64,000 nt of DNA from Phyllobacterium lublinensis (GTDB lineage: Bacteria; Pseudomonadota; Alphaproteobacteria; Rhizobiales; Rhizobiaceae), in NCBI RefSeq assembly GCF_020164435.1, contig NZ_JAIUDQ010000006.1, positions 124,001-188,000 on the forward strand. The letters are read 5' to 3'. Below the pieces are notes generated by a model. The model did no database searches, was not told the DNA's origin, and worked only from the letters and a program-made list of their open reading frames with translations. Position 1 is the first letter of the stretch, and the number at the start of each line of letters is the position of its first letter. Shown here one piece after another: positions 35,769-46,438 of the stretch. The position numbers and the translations under genes are program-made.

Positions 35769-36416
35769 ATGCCCAACAGCATCAAAAGACGCGGTCTCAT
35801 GCTCGTCCTGTCGTCGCCATCAGGAGCCGGGAAGTCGACGCTTGCCCGAATGCTGCTTACCGACAAGGAGAAGCTCGAGCTGGCGCTTTCGATCAGCGTG
35901 ACCACACGTGCGCGCCGGCCTAGTGAAATCGACGGGGTTCATTATCACTTCATCACAACGCGCGAGTTTGAACGGCTGCGTGACAGTGACGAACTGATTG
36001 AATGGGCAGAGGTGCATGGCAATTTTTACGGCACGCCGCGCGAAGCCGCAGAAAATGCGCTCGCCGACGGGCAGGACATGCTTTTCGACATTGACTGGCA
36101 GGGTGCATTGCAGCTGCAGGACAAGATGAAGGGCGACGTCGTCAGCATCTTCATCCTGCCTCCCTCCATGGCCGACCTCAAACTGCGGCTCCATCGGCGC
36201 GCGGAAGACACTGAAGAAGTGATAGACATGCGTTTGCGCAATGCGCGCAACGAGATCGAGCGTTGGCGTTCCTATGACTATGTCATCGTCAACGAAGATC
36301 TCAACCGCGCCTATCATCAGGTCCAGTCGATCGTGACCGCAGAGCGCCTGCGGCGTGACCGTTGCCCAGGACTCTTCGATTTCGTCAGCGGTCTGCTCGA
36401 TGAAAAGCTGGATTAA
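35769..36416 (+). CDS. gmk: Guanylate kinase
   Basis: A 215-residue kinase that phosphorylates GMP to GDP. The P-loop [14 protein letters not shown], the GMP-binding region [17 protein letters not shown] and the lid residues [13 protein letters not shown] are visible. It closes the fabD-to-gmk cluster and is convergent with rsmA; only 17 bases separate the two ends and no clear terminator is seen. Confidence 0.96.
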   Translation: MPNSIKRRGLMLVLSSPSGAGKSTLARMLLTDKEKLELALSISVTTRARRPSEIDGVHYHFITTREFERLRDSDELIEWAEVHGNFYGTPREAAENALADGQDMLFDIDWQGALQLQDKMKGDVVSIFILPPSMADLKLRLHRRAEDTEEVIDMRLRNARNEIERWRSYDYVIVNEDLNRAYHQVQSIVTAERLRRDRCPGLFDFVSGLLDEKLD

Positions 36417-36433
36417 GCTTACTGTCCCTAGCC

Positions 36434-37255
36434 TCACACAGCATTGGCAAGCGCGACGAACTCTTCGATTGAAAGAGTTTCGGCGCGGCGCGTCGGATCA
36501 ATTCCTACTTTTACGAGCAAGCCTTCGCCGCCCAGCGATTTGATGCTTTGGCGCAGCATTTTGCGCCGCTGGCCGAATGCCGCCTGCGTAACTCTTCCCA
36601 GCGTCGCCGCGTCGCACGGCAGCGGCGCATTTCGGGGAATGAGATGGACCACGGACGACGTCACTTTTGGTGGCGGCGTGAAAGCCTGCGGGGGGACATC
36701 GAACGTAATCCTTGCTTCGGTTCGCCAGCCCGACAGAACTCCGAGACGACCATAGGCCTCGGATCCGGGGCGCGCGACGATCCGTTCCGCCACTTCGCGC
36801 TGAAACATGAGCGTCAGCGACTCGTAGAATGGCGGCCAGGGCTCGCTTAACAACCATCCGATCAGTAGCTGGGTGCCGACATTGTAGGGCAGATTGGCGA
36901 TGATCTTCACCTTGTCGCCGGCCGCAAGCGTAGCGAAATCAGCGTCAAGTGCGTCCCCGGCGATGACCCGAAGACGTCCGGGATAATGGCCGGATATTTC
37001 CTCAAGTGCCGCCAGACAACGCTCATCGCGCTCGATCGCAATGACGTTGGCGCCTTGCGCCAGAAGGGCGCGCGTGAGACCGCCTGGCCCGGGTCCAACC
37101 TCGATGACGGTTTTTCCTTCGAGGTCGCCGGCTTGCCGCGCGATCTTCGCCGTTAGATTGAGATCGAGCAGGAAGTTCTGGCCAAGTGATTTCTTGGCCA
37201 TCAGATCATGGCGATCAATCACTTCTCGCAGCGGGGGAAGGCTGTCTATGCTCAT
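36434..37255 (-). CDS. rsmA: 16S rRNA (adenine1518-N6/1519-N6)-dimethyltransferase
   Basis: A 273-residue KsgA/RsmA methyltransferase that modifies the 3' hairpin of 16S rRNA during 30S assembly. [11 protein letters not shown] opens the protein, the SAM site is [13 protein letters not shown], and motif IV is [14 protein letters not shown]. Its ATG overlaps the pdxA stop (ATGA). It ends the lptF-lptG-lptD-surA-like-pdxA-rsmA order also known in E. coli. Confidence 0.96.
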   Translation of the reverse strand: MSIDSLPPLREVIDRHDLMAKKSLGQNFLLDLNLTAKIARQAGDLEGKTVIEVGPGPGGLTRALLAQGANVIAIERDERCLAALEEISGHYPGRLRVIAGDALDADFATLAAGDKVKIIANLPYNVGTQLLIGWLLSEPWPPFYESLTLMFQREVAERIVARPGSEAYGRLGVLSGWRTEARITFDVPPQAFTPPPKVTSSVVHLIPRNAPLPCDAATLGRVTQAAFGQRRKMLRQSIKSLGGEGLLVKVGIDPTRRAETLSIEEFVALANAV

Positions 37256-38277
37256 GCCGCAGGGCGCTGCTTGTGCACATTGTGCATTGCCATTTTGTCG
37301 GCTAGGCGCAAGGCAGCTATCAGGCTGTCCGGCTTTGCCTTTCCAGTCGCGGCAATGTCGAATGCCGTACCATGATCCGGAGATGTACGCACAAATGGTA
37401 AGCCGAGCGTGACATTGACGCTGTCATCAAAACCGAGCGTTTTAACGGGGATCAACGCCTGATCATGATACATGCAGATCGCAGTATCATAGGTGGCTCG
37501 CGCTGCTGCGTGGAACATGGTGTCGGCAGGGAGCGGCCCGCGCGCATCAATGCCTTCTGCCTGCAATGTTTCGACCGCCGGACGCACAATATTCTCGTCT
37601 TCATCGCCCATACTGCCCCCTTCGCCTGCATGGGGATTGAGCCCGGCAATGGCTAGTCGCGGATTGGCGATTCCGAACTGATCCTTCAATGCAGCCGACG
37701 TGATCCGCGCAACGGAGAGTATGTTCGCGATATCAAGCGCGGCCGGAACCTTGCTCAATGGGATGTGGATCGTGACCGGAACAGCCCGGAGCAGCGGCCC
37801 GGCCAGCATCATGACCGGCGTCACCTTGTGTCCAAGGCGCTGGCCCGCAAGATGCGCCAGAAACTCAGTATGTCCGGGGAAGTCAAAGCCGGCCTCATAG
37901 AGTGCTTTCTTGGCGATCGGACAGGTAACGACCGCGCGTGCTCGCCCGGCAAGCGTCAGTGCGACGGCCTGCTCGATGGCCTCGATCGTTGCCGGCGCAT
38001 TGCCTGCAAGGGGGACGCCGGGATGGTCCGTTTGCCGATTCTTGAGGGGTACGACCGGCAAGGCCCGTTCAAAAACATGGCCCGCTTCTTCCGGTGTCGT
38101 GATTTCAATGGGACAATTCTGGCCGAGCCGAATTGCGCGCGCGGCCAGGAACTCGGGATCGGCGAGAACAAAAAAGGCTGGTATCTGGTGTTTTTCTCGC
38201 AATGTCCACGCCGAGATTGCGATGTCTGGCCCAATTCCGGATGGTTCACCAGAACTGACGGCAAGTGTGGAAGTCAT
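37252..38277 (-). CDS. pdxA: 4-hydroxythreonine-4-phosphate dehydrogenase
   Basis: A 341-residue enzyme of pyridoxal phosphate synthesis. The start [15 protein letters not shown], the substrate-binding [11 protein letters not shown] and the metal-site [15 protein letters not shown] are typical PdxA blocks. It overlaps rsmA by four bases and lies downstream of the surA-like gene with a 24-base gap. Confidence 0.96.
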   Translation of the reverse strand: MTSTLAVSSGEPSGIGPDIAISAWTLREKHQIPAFFVLADPEFLAARAIRLGQNCPIEITTPEEAGHVFERALPVVPLKNRQTDHPGVPLAGNAPATIEAIEQAVALTLAGRARAVVTCPIAKKALYEAGFDFPGHTEFLAHLAGQRLGHKVTPVMMLAGPLLRAVPVTIHIPLSKVPAALDIANILSVARITSAALKDQFGIANPRLAIAGLNPHAGEGGSMGDEDENIVRPAVETLQAEGIDARGPLPADTMFHAAARATYDTAICMYHDQALIPVKTLGFDDSVNVTLGLPFVRTSPDHGTAFDIAATGKAKPDSLIAALRLADKMAMHNVHKQRPAA

Positions 38278-38301
38278 GTGAAGGCGATCCCATCATTGGC
38301 A

Positions 38302-39255
38302 CTATTGGTTGACGATGGTCGCCTTCTTGCGCAATTCATCAAGGTATTTCCTGTCGACGGCCTGAGCGGTTGCATCCTGCTTGCCATCGGCCGATGCCGC
38401 GGCATCTTCCTGGGAAAACACCATGCGAGCGACACGGTCGTCAGATACCTGTCGGGTGGCGCAGATGCCGAGAAACTCAACACCTTTGTCGGTATCCTGA
38501 ATTGCCGTTGCCTGGCCAACCGGTGTGGACGTGACCTGCTTGGTCCACTCTGGCGGCAGTTCCTGCTCGATGAATTTGCCGAGATCGCGCACCGTGACGT
38601 CCAGCGTGCCCTTGGCGATATCGCGTGTTGTGTTGCACCCGCTGAACCGCGCCCGCATGGCGCTGGCTTCGCTGCGCCGCTTCGGAAGGATGCCCCGATT
38701 GTTGGCTGGAACGACGAATATTACCTGCTGCAATTGATACTCGGTGGAAACCGGCTTCTTGCCGCCGTCCTTGAGCATGCGTTGCACGGCTTCCTGTTCG
38801 CTGATCTTGTTGCCGCCCTGTGCTCGATTACGAGTCGAAAGAGCACGGCCCCAGCTCATCTGGATGCGGATATATTCCTTGAAGTGTCCGGGTGTGACCC
38901 CGGCCTTGTCCAAAACGCCCGTAAGCTGATCCTGGGTCATCTTGTTGTTCGTGGCAAAGCGCGCAAAGGCGTCGTTCACGTCAGTGTCCGAAACCATCAT
39001 GTTGAGACGCTTCAGTTCCTGGCGTTTCAACGCCTCGTCTGTCAGCTCGTCACGCGCTTCCTGGGTGAGATTACCCTTCTTTCGCTGCAGCTTGAGAAAG
39101 GCTGCGCGCCTGGAAATATCGTAATCGGTAATAGGTGCGCCATTGACGACAATCTTGATCTCACTGGCTGCAGCCGGGAGAGATACGCCGACTGTGAGTG
39201 GAGAAATCAATGCGGTAGCAATTGCCGCTGCAAGAATGTGCTTCCTCACCATCAT
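38302..39255 (-). CDS. SurA-like periplasmic chaperone / peptidyl-prolyl isomerase
   Basis: A 317-residue secreted protein with a signal peptide (residues 1-30, ending PAAAS). The SurA N-terminal helical domain (VVNGAPITDYDISRRAAF onward, to about residue 150) is clear, while a PPIase (parvulin) domain is only weakly recognisable in the second half (STEYQLQQVIFVV, GICATRQVSDD). It lies between lptD and pdxA exactly where surA sits in E. coli, so a role in outer-membrane protein folding, perhaps of LptD itself, is likely. Confidence 0.85.
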   Translation of the reverse strand: MMVRKHILAAAIATALISPLTVGVSLPAAASEIKIVVNGAPITDYDISRRAAFLKLQRKKGNLTQEARDELTDEALKRQELKRLNMMVSDTDVNDAFARFATNNKMTQDQLTGVLDKAGVTPGHFKEYIRIQMSWGRALSTRNRAQGGNKISEQEAVQRMLKDGGKKPVSTEYQLQQVIFVVPANNRGILPKRRSEASAMRARFSGCNTTRDIAKGTLDVTVRDLGKFIEQELPPEWTKQVTSTPVGQATAIQDTDKGVEFLGICATRQVSDDRVARMVFSQEDAAASADGKQDATAQAVDRKYLDELRKKATIVNQ

Positions 39256-39357
39256 TGTTCACTGATTCCGATCGTATACCATTCCTGACGAATGGGTTTG
39301 CATTGTTGTTGCGTGTTCATTCCCACTTTATTGTCGCTTTACTAAGGCAAAAGCATG

Positions 39358-39379
39358 ACTGGCCGCAAGTGCGGCCAGT
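39358..39379 (-). terminator. Hairpin after lptD
   Basis: ACTGGCCGC and GCGGCCAGT form a nine-base stem (four-base loop) 13 bases after the lptD stop, followed on the minus strand after four bases by TTTT. It may reduce readthrough into the surA-like gene. Confidence 0.45.
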
Positions 39380-39392
39380 TCAGACAAAGTGA

Positions 39393-41735
39393 TTAGATCC
39401 CGCCAATGTCGACCGGCTTGCCGATCTCCCAAAGCGTCCGGAATGAAATATTGAAACCCCAGGTGGTCGTCTGGTCGCCCTGGCTACCGTCCGCGGTAAC
39501 CGGCTCGTCCTGAGTATAATACATCATGTAGGTAAAGCACTCGTCATCATAGGCGAGGGCGGCGGTGCGCTTTACGAGAGTATCCGAAACGATATCATAG
39601 GTGCCTGACCCGAGAACACGCCAGTTCGGTGTGAGTTTTGCCGAACCGCCAACGGTGACCTCATGTCGGTCATTCTCGAAACCATATGTGGGCTGCTGGT
39701 CGATGAACGCGTACTTCACGAACATTGAGCCATATTGGCCGACCGTCGTGGTTGCCACTTCAGCGCGGCGTACTTCGAAAGATTCCTTGTCGAAACGGCC
39801 GCCCGTGGTGAGGTTGAAGGCGCCCTTGCTTACGCCCATCATGGCAACATAATCGGAACGCGACGACTCAAGTCCTGATTCAGCACCCGCATTGACAAAA
39901 TCATCCGTCGCGAATGAGTTCAGGCCACCCAGCTGGAAGGACTGGCCAGCGACGCCACTAAGCGACCAGCCATTGTTGAATGTTCCCGAATAGCGAACGC
40001 CCAAATTTGCGCGAGTGCCACCCTCGACCCGGTCATAACCGGAGAACTTGTCGCGATCAAACAGGCTCGATGCATCAAACACGAAGCTTTGTGCATCTTC
40101 GTTCGGCATATCGCCGGCGTAGGGCTCATTGTTGCGCACGAAAAGTTGGGCGGTCGGTTCAAGAACGTGAGTCGAACTGGTACTCGAGAACAGAATTGGC
40201 CATCGCGCCTCAAGCCCGGCGGTCGCCATGGCGCGGAAGGCCTCGGAACGCGTCACGCCCACTGAATCGGAGTCGACATACATGCCGTCGCCTCGCAGGG
40301 CGAGGAGGGGCGTTATTACGAGACCGTTATCCGAGATGAAGGTCCGTTTCCACTCCGCCTCGGCGGTAATACGGCCATCATTCCCTTCGACGCCCGAAAG
40401 ATAGCCACTGCGTGCCATGCCGATTGGCGTTGTGCCGTCCTCCCGATCGCGGTGCAAAGCCTGCAGGTTGACATCGAAATTGAGCTCGCCGCCAGCTACC
40501 GACTGGGTCGGTGTGTAGGCATAATCCAGACTCGGCAAGACCCATGGCTGCTTGGGCTGCGAAGCGTTGGGATTCGAATTGAACCAGCTTTCCTGAACCA
40601 GGAACTGATATAATCTCAGGTCAAAATAGTTCCGGCCGTTCAGACCGGTCAAATAGGCCTGGTTTGTAATATTGTAGCTATCGTAGCCCTCTATACCGTA
40701 GCGGTAGGCAAAGGCCTTGTCCGACGGCACCATGACGTTCCAGCCATATGTCCAGCGCGGATTGATCTGGAACGCACCGGTCGTTCCGACCATACTGCGC
40801 ATCGTGCTGCCACGATCAAGCTGGTCTTCACTGTCAAATTCGCGGCGGTCAAGCTGGTTTATCCCCGCAAGCTTGATGGTGTATGCACCATTGGTCAGCC
40901 GATGACGCCATTCCGCTTCACCGAGAAAACCCTGCTTGGAGTAGTACGTGCCTGTCGTGGTCAGGTCGTAATTCGGGGCAAGCGCCCAGAAATATGGAAC
41001 GCTGACACCATAGCCGAGTTCCGTCTCATAGCGGTAGCTCGGCATGAGGAAGCCGCTTTTGCGCTTGACGGTCGGATCGGCAATTTCAAAGGCCGGTAGG
41101 AATGCCAGCGGCATGCCGAACATCTCGAAGCGACCGCGCTCAAAGCGTATGGTCTTCTTCTGGCCATTCCAGACGATCTTCTGGGCACGCACCTGCCACA
41201 AGGGAGCCTTGTCGGGCTTGGAGCGGCATGGCTCACAGGCAGTGTAGATACCATTGTTGAACGTCGTCAGCTCGCCGCCGACACGTTCGGCGCTCTCGGC
41301 AGCAAAGCGCGTATTGTCCGCAGCTTCGACGCGCAAGGCGTTGACGAATCCTTCCCGAAAATCATCGGTAATGTCCAGATTGTCGGCATAGATGCGGTTG
41401 CCATCCTTTTCGACAATTTCCACTTTGCCCATGGCCTTGAGACGACCCGTATTCTGATCGTAGGTAACCTGGCGGGCGACAAGCCGGTTCCCGTCATAAT
41501 CTATCTGCACGCCGCCAACGGCGGAGATGGTCTTGGCATTGATGTCGTAAATAAGCTCGTCCGACTCCAGCAGCATTTGAGCGTTTGGATTCGTCTCGAA
41601 ATTACCAACGAGAGCATCGCTGGTCTGGGCATAGGCTGGGAGCGAAATCCCGCCCACAAGGCATAGCAGCGCCGTCCCGCACGCAAGTCGTGCAGACCAC
41701 GTCGGCAACACCGAGCGCGTCAAATTCAGTCCCAC
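39393..41735 (-). CDS. lptD: LPS-assembly outer-membrane protein LptD
   Basis: A 780-residue outer-membrane beta-barrel that, with LptE, inserts lipopolysaccharide into the outer leaflet. A signal peptide (to about residue 38, ISLPAYAQT) is followed by an OstA-type periplasmic jellyroll (about 55-180: GVQIDYDGNRLVARQVTYDQ) and the large C-terminal barrel ending in GGI. The GTG at 41733-41735 is chosen, since the lptG tail contains AAGGAGG nine bases upstream; an ATG three codons earlier would have no spacing. LptG ends one base before it. Cysteines are few (for example TACEPC), as expected for disulfide pairs. Confidence 0.94.
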   Translation of the reverse strand: MGLNLTRSVLPTWSARLACGTALLCLVGGISLPAYAQTSDALVGNFETNPNAQMLLESDELIYDINAKTISAVGGVQIDYDGNRLVARQVTYDQNTGRLKAMGKVEIVEKDGNRIYADNLDITDDFREGFVNALRVEAADNTRFAAESAERVGGELTTFNNGIYTACEPCRSKPDKAPLWQVRAQKIVWNGQKKTIRFERGRFEMFGMPLAFLPAFEIADPTVKRKSGFLMPSYRYETELGYGVSVPYFWALAPNYDLTTTGTYYSKQGFLGEAEWRHRLTNGAYTIKLAGINQLDRREFDSEDQLDRGSTMRSMVGTTGAFQINPRWTYGWNVMVPSDKAFAYRYGIEGYDSYNITNQAYLTGLNGRNYFDLRLYQFLVQESWFNSNPNASQPKQPWVLPSLDYAYTPTQSVAGGELNFDVNLQALHRDREDGTTPIGMARSGYLSGVEGNDGRITAEAEWKRTFISDNGLVITPLLALRGDGMYVDSDSVGVTRSEAFRAMATAGLEARWPILFSSTSSTHVLEPTAQLFVRNNEPYAGDMPNEDAQSFVFDASSLFDRDKFSGYDRVEGGTRANLGVRYSGTFNNGWSLSGVAGQSFQLGGLNSFATDDFVNAGAESGLESSRSDYVAMMGVSKGAFNLTTGGRFDKESFEVRRAEVATTTVGQYGSMFVKYAFIDQQPTYGFENDRHEVTVGGSAKLTPNWRVLGSGTYDIVSDTLVKRTAALAYDDECFTYMMYYTQDEPVTADGSQGDQTTTWGFNISFRTLWEIGKPVDIGGI

Positions 41736-41736
41736 T

Positions 41737-42828
41737 CTAACCATCCTCCTTGTGCAACAGAAAGGAGACCCCAAAAAATGTTGCAATCAGCACAGGTGTC
41801 CATGCGGCAATGAATGGCGGGACGAATCCCGCATTGCCAAATGCCTTGACCACAACAGTGACGACATAAAGCACGAAGCCCGCGAGGACGCCACCCAGAA
41901 TCATCGTGCCAGATTGTCCGAAGCGGACAAATTTCAACGAAACGGTTGCGGCGATCAAAGTCATCGCCATCAGAAGCGCCGGCAAAGCCAGTAAAGACTG
42001 GAAATGCATGTCAAAAGCATTGGCCGGATAGCCAAAAGAACGAGCTGCGGCAATTTTGTTACGCAGCTCAAAAAAAGGAATCGTCTCGGGCCGTGCAAGG
42101 CTTTCTTCAACGAATTCAGGGCGAAGATGAGTCGGGACACGCACTTCGCTGAGCGAAACCGGTTTCTCGCCAAGCACGAATTTCGTCACGTCGGTCAGCT
42201 GCCAGAACCCGTTGTCGAGGTCAGCGGATTTGGCATCCAGCCGTTCCAGAACATCCTGATTCTGGTCCAGGCGAATGAACGTGGCATCAACGAGACGCAG
42301 GCCACGGTTGACGATCGTCTTGGCGCCAATGATGGTCTCGCCATCCTCGGTTTTCTGGCGCAGCCAGGGCACGCGCTCGGCCTGCACATCATTGGATTTT
42401 CCGGCCCGCCAGCTGGCCGTTATCTGCTCGCTTCGCTCAAATCCCCAAGCGGCAAGCGGATTGACAACCAGCACCGCGACGATACCGAACAGGAAGGCAC
42501 CCGCACAGGCAGGCAGGAGAAACTGCCAGGCCGAAACGCCGACTGACCGCGCTACGACCAGCTCATACTTCCGGTTGAGGGAAATCAGCGTTGCCATCGC
42601 CGCAAACAGGGCGATGAAGGGGAACACCTGCTGCATGATCGAGGGTATGCGCATCGCAGACAGGCCAAAAGCCTGAATCGCCGAATAGTCCGGCAGGGAT
42701 GACAGCTTGCCGGATAGTTCCGTGAAGTCGAGAATCAGCGCCAAGGCAAAGCTGCCCAACAGGAAATACGCCGTGATCTTCACATAGCGGAGGAAGAAAT
42801 ATCGTCCAAGCGTCCAGCCAATCATCAT
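41737..42828 (-). CDS. lptG: LPS export ABC transporter permease LptG
   Basis: A 363-residue inner-membrane permease of the LptB2FG exporter. Six membrane helices flank a central periplasmic jellyroll domain (about 140-260). MIGWTLGRYFFLRYVKI and LDFTELSGKLSSLPDYS are typical of YjgQ/LptG. The ATG at 42826-42828 has GGAGG six bases upstream and overlaps the lptF stop. Its last codons hold the ribosome site of lptD. Confidence 0.94.
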   Translation of the reverse strand: MMIGWTLGRYFFLRYVKITAYFLLGSFALALILDFTELSGKLSSLPDYSAIQAFGLSAMRIPSIMQQVFPFIALFAAMATLISLNRKYELVVARSVGVSAWQFLLPACAGAFLFGIVAVLVVNPLAAWGFERSEQITASWRAGKSNDVQAERVPWLRQKTEDGETIIGAKTIVNRGLRLVDATFIRLDQNQDVLERLDAKSADLDNGFWQLTDVTKFVLGEKPVSLSEVRVPTHLRPEFVEESLARPETIPFFELRNKIAAARSFGYPANAFDMHFQSLLALPALLMAMTLIAATVSLKFVRFGQSGTMILGGVLAGFVLYVVTVVVKAFGNAGFVPPFIAAWTPVLIATFFGVSFLLHKEDG

Positions 42829-44027
42829 CTGCGACCTCCGCGCTTGCGTCCGAACCATTTCGTTCCGGCCCGGGCAACTGCCTCCTGCCGCGATTCGAAG
42901 GTGCGTCTGAACCAGCTGCTCCATTTCACCGGGACGCCAACCTGGCGGTTGGTCGCAAGCGCATAAATTGCCGAAAGGGCAGCGAGAATGGGTATGGCAA
43001 AGAGCAGTGGCAGCAAGGAAGCATTTTTATCGGCGCCCTGTCCGGCCGAGTAACCAAGCCAGAAAACAATGAGGCACAGTGTGATGGCGCTGAACGATGC
43101 TGATATGCGCGCTTCGCGGTGCGATCGCGAATCTGCGGCCGCCGCCAGGGCGATGAGGGCAAAAACGATCGGATACATCCAGTCTGACAGGCGTTTATAC
43201 AACTCCGCTTTATAGCGGAGCGGTCTCTGCTGATACTGCTTGTCGTTCGGATCCGGATTCCACAGATAGGCAAGCGGCCGGTCCTTGGGATAAATGCTGA
43301 CTTCTTGGTCGTCCGATGAAAGGAACGATGCCAGATCAAGGGCATAGGTATTGAATTTTATGATCGATACATTGCCGGTCTGGACGTCACGGCGGTCAAT
43401 CTCGCCATCCTTCATGACCAGTAGGCTTTGAGTCCCCGTCTCAACGACAAGCCCCTCTTTGGCGTAGATGATCAGGTCGGTCGTCTTGTCACGCGAGTCG
43501 GAGACGAACAGACCCCTGATCGCTCCATTGGCATCGCGGCTTTCGATCTGAAGATAGAGGTCGGTGTCAAGTTTCTTGAAGGTACCCTGCTGGACGACAA
43601 GATTGACCACGTCGGCTCGCGCCTCGGCGACCATCTGGCGCATGTTGGTCTGGGAGTAGGGAACAATGAAATTGGCGATGAGGAATGACGAGATGGAAAT
43701 AATGATCGCGAAGATCATGACGGGACGGATAACCGTCGAGCGCGGCGCTCCGGCCGCATTGATGACGACGAGTTCCGAATCCTGATTCATCGTCGACAGG
43801 ATTTGCGTGACAGCAATGACCAGCGCAAACGGCATAACGATGGGGAATGCATTGGGAAGCAGATTGGAACTGAACTTGAGGATATAGAAGAAGCTCTGCC
43901 CGCTGGTGGTCAGGAAATTAACGCGGGCGAGCACCTGAACAATCCATGTAATGCCCACCGCTGAAAGCAGCACGGCAAAAAACATGACGACGATCCGTCG
44001 CAAGATGTATATCTCAATCAGGCGCAT
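42825..44027 (-). CDS. lptF: LPS export ABC transporter permease LptF
   Basis: A 400-residue permease, partner of LptG. MRLIEIYILRRIVVMFFAVLLSAVG opens the protein and the conserved TSGQSFFYILKFSSNLLPNAFP follows, cut here at natural points; a periplasmic domain separates two groups of helices. It starts the minus-strand lptF-lptG-lptD unit and is divergent from pepA. The 270 bases between them contain two copies of ATGTTCA exactly 20 bases apart. Confidence 0.92.
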   Translation of the reverse strand: MRLIEIYILRRIVVMFFAVLLSAVGITWIVQVLARVNFLTTSGQSFFYILKFSSNLLPNAFPIVMPFALVIAVTQILSTMNQDSELVVINAAGAPRSTVIRPVMIFAIIISISSFLIANFIVPYSQTNMRQMVAEARADVVNLVVQQGTFKKLDTDLYLQIESRDANGAIRGLFVSDSRDKTTDLIIYAKEGLVVETGTQSLLVMKDGEIDRRDVQTGNVSIIKFNTYALDLASFLSSDDQEVSIYPKDRPLAYLWNPDPNDKQYQQRPLRYKAELYKRLSDWMYPIVFALIALAAAADSRSHREARISASFSAITLCLIVFWLGYSAGQGADKNASLLPLLFAIPILAALSAIYALATNRQVGVPVKWSSWFRRTFESRQEAVARAGTKWFGRKRGGRR

Positions 44028-44297
44028 GTCATGTTTCGCAAATGAGTTCCGCCACCTTGTTCGATTAGCCGACCGTTCATCGATGCCCAGGCATAAAGGG
44101 CATTATTTTGCCGCACTATGGGACGAACCCGTTACATGTTCAAAAAACCCGACATATGTTCACTCTAGTCAGGCTTGGCTAAAAATAGGCGAAGAAAGCT
44201 GGTTAACAAGGCCTTAGCCAACCCCTTCGTCATCAACCCCTCCATTCACCAGTTCTGGTGATTAGGAAAGTCACATTTTTGTTCATCTGGAGATATC

Positions 44298-45797
44298 ATG
44301 TCCAAACGCCCATCCATCAGTTTCGCCAAATTTGCGCCGGTAGAAAGCGGCACTGCTGTCCTGCTCGCCGCTGCTGAAGGCAAGTTTGCTGCGGAAGCCG
44401 AATCCGTTGTTGGACCAGCTTTGCTGTCGCGTATCATCGATGTCTCGGAATTCAAGGGAAAAATAGCCGCGGGCTTTTCCACGATCGCGCCGGCGGGCAC
44501 GGAATTGGAACGCCTTGTACTTGTCGGCTGCGGCGATCCGGCGAAGCTGAAGGGCGACGATTGGCTGAAAATCGGCGGCGCCGCCCTTTCGAAGATCGGG
44601 GTCGCAAAGCACGTAACCGTACTTCTGGCGTTGCCTGATGCACAGATTTCTGCGGAGAACGCGGCCGACTTCGCACTTGGCATGCTGCTTCGTTCTTACA
44701 CGTTCGACAAATACAAGACAAAACGCGGCAAGGACAACGGCGAGGAGAAGGAAGACAAATCGCCGGCCAGGATCACCATACAGGTGGCGGACGCCGGCGC
44801 GGCGAAAAAGGCCTATGTCAGCGCCGAGGCAGTTGCCGAGGGTGTCATCCTGGCGAGGGACCTCGTCAATGAACCTGCCAACATCCTCGGGCCTGTCGAG
44901 TTTGCGGAGCGTGTCGAAGAGTTGAAGAAGCTTGACGTCAAGGTGGAAATTCTCACCGAGAAAGACATGAAAAAGCTTGGCATGGGCTCCCTGCTTGGCG
45001 TGGCACAAGGCTCGGCGCGTCCGGCGCGTCTTGCCATCATGGAGTGGCACGGCGGAAAGGGCAAAGACAAACCCATCGCTTTTGTCGGCAAGGGCGTCAC
45101 TTTCGATTCGGGTGGTGTTTCCATAAAGCCTGCCGCCGGCATGGATGAAATGAAGGGCGACATGGGCGGCGCGGCGGCCGTGACAGGGCTCATGCATGCC
45201 TTGGCCTCGCGCAAGGCCAAGGTGAATGTCGTCGGTATCATCGGTATCGTCGAAAACATGATCAACGGCGATGCCCAGCGCCCGGGAGATATTGTCACCT
45301 CCATGTCCGGCCAGACCATTGAGGTCCTCAATACCGATGCAGAGGGCCGCCTGGTCCTTGCCGACGCGCTCTATTATTGCAATGAGCGCTTCAATCCGAA
45401 ATTCATGGTCAACCTTGCGACCCTGACCGGCGCGATCATGGTGGCGCTGGGTGTCTATCGCGCCGGACTCTTCTCCAATGACGATACCCTGGCCGAACAG
45501 CTTTTCGATGCTGGGCAGTCAACGGGGGAGAAGCTGTGGCGCATGCCGCTCGGCGAAGAATATGACAAGCTGATCGACACCAAAAACGCCGACATGAAGA
45601 ATATTGGCGGCCGCCACGGTGGTGCAATCATCGCCGCCCAGTTCCTCAAGCGTTTCGTCGGCGAAACCCCTTGGGCCCATCTCGATGTTGCCGGAACGGC
45701 AATGGGCGCGCCAGCGACGGAGTACAGCCAGTCCTGGGCATCGGGATTTGGCGTGCGCCTGCTGGATCGGCTGATTCGAGATCATTTCGAAGGCTAG
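44298..45797 (+). CDS. pepA: Leucyl aminopeptidase
   Basis: A 499-residue M17 cytosolic metallo-aminopeptidase. The metal and catalytic residues are seen in [26 protein letters not shown] and [14 protein letters not shown]. It begins a plus-strand run with a GST, holC, a bitopic protein and a GNAT enzyme. In E. coli pepA also lies near holC and lptF/G, so the neighbourhood is conserved. An ATCTGGAG ribosome site precedes the ATG. Confidence 0.96.
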   Translation: MSKRPSISFAKFAPVESGTAVLLAAAEGKFAAEAESVVGPALLSRIIDVSEFKGKIAAGFSTIAPAGTELERLVLVGCGDPAKLKGDDWLKIGGAALSKIGVAKHVTVLLALPDAQISAENAADFALGMLLRSYTFDKYKTKRGKDNGEEKEDKSPARITIQVADAGAAKKAYVSAEAVAEGVILARDLVNEPANILGPVEFAERVEELKKLDVKVEILTEKDMKKLGMGSLLGVAQGSARPARLAIMEWHGGKGKDKPIAFVGKGVTFDSGGVSIKPAAGMDEMKGDMGGAAAVTGLMHALASRKAKVNVVGIIGIVENMINGDAQRPGDIVTSMSGQTIEVLNTDAEGRLVLADALYYCNERFNPKFMVNLATLTGAIMVALGVYRAGLFSNDDTLAEQLFDAGQSTGEKLWRMPLGEEYDKLIDTKNADMKNIGGRHGGAIIAAQFLKRFVGETPWAHLDVAGTAMGAPATEYSQSWASGFGVRLLDRLIRDHFEG

Positions 45798-45802
45798 ATC
45801 GC

Positions 45803-46426
45803 GTGGAGGTCAGGCTCTACGGCACCGAGGAGAGCGTCTACACGCGCATTGTACGGTTCGTTCTCCTGGCCAAGCAGGTTGAGTTCGTATTCGTCGATGC
45901 CAATCCCTTCGAAGGGGGCAGCCTGCCGGAAGGTTACGATCTCCGGCACCCCTTCAAGCGGATCCCGGCATTGGAAGTGGATGGCACTGCCTTCTATGAG
46001 ACAGATGCCATCGTCCATTATGTCGATGCGGTCACGGTTCCAAAACTCACGCCCGGCAATCCTGTTGTCGCAGCGCGCATGCGCCAGATCATGCGTGTTG
46101 TCGACAATTACGCCTATGCAGCGCTGGTCTGGGGAATTTATGTTCCAGTCTGGTGGCGTGAAGGGCTTGAACCTGCGCGCGAGGCGGTAGCTCAGGCACG
46201 CCATGTCCTCAATGTCCTTGAGGGGTTTGCCGAATCATCACCCGACGCCGGCTTCAACGAGCCGACATTGGCGACGTACTATCTTGCAAGCGTTCTCGCC
46301 GCGGCCGACAGCGTGGCGCAGGGGACGGCTCTGATTGACGAACGGCCCCGCTTGCGCGAATGGTGGAACAGCTTTCGAACAACGCCAATCATGACGGCTA
46401 CCAGATCGAAACATACGAAATTCTGA
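45803..46426 (+). CDS. Glutathione S-transferase family protein
   Basis: A 207-residue two-domain GST. The thioredoxin-like N-terminus (VRLYGTEESVYTRIVRFVL) and HPFKRIPALEVDG with ETDAIVHYVD, the glutathione-binding cis-proline and Glu-Thr-Asp site, are intact; the C-terminal helical domain follows. The start is GTG 45803 with GAAGG about nine bases upstream; the upstream frame overlaps pepA in another frame and is unlikely. It is read with pepA and holC. Confidence 0.85.
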   Translation: MEVRLYGTEESVYTRIVRFVLLAKQVEFVFVDANPFEGGSLPEGYDLRHPFKRIPALEVDGTAFYETDAIVHYVDAVTVPKLTPGNPVVAARMRQIMRVVDNYAYAALVWGIYVPVWWREGLEPAREAVAQARHVLNVLEGFAESSPDAGFNEPTLATYYLASVLAAADSVAQGTALIDERPRLREWWNSFRTTPIMTATRSKHTKF

Positions 46427-46438
46427 CCTTGGGCGATA

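Noticed and set aside
37765..39288. A 507-codon open frame on the plus strand
   Set aside because: It lies antisense to the clear pdxA and surA-like genes and has no recognisable motif.
44134..44162. LexA (SOS) box for the lptF/pepA region
   Set aside because: The spacing between the two GTTC copies is 16, not the 7 expected for alphaproteobacterial LexA.
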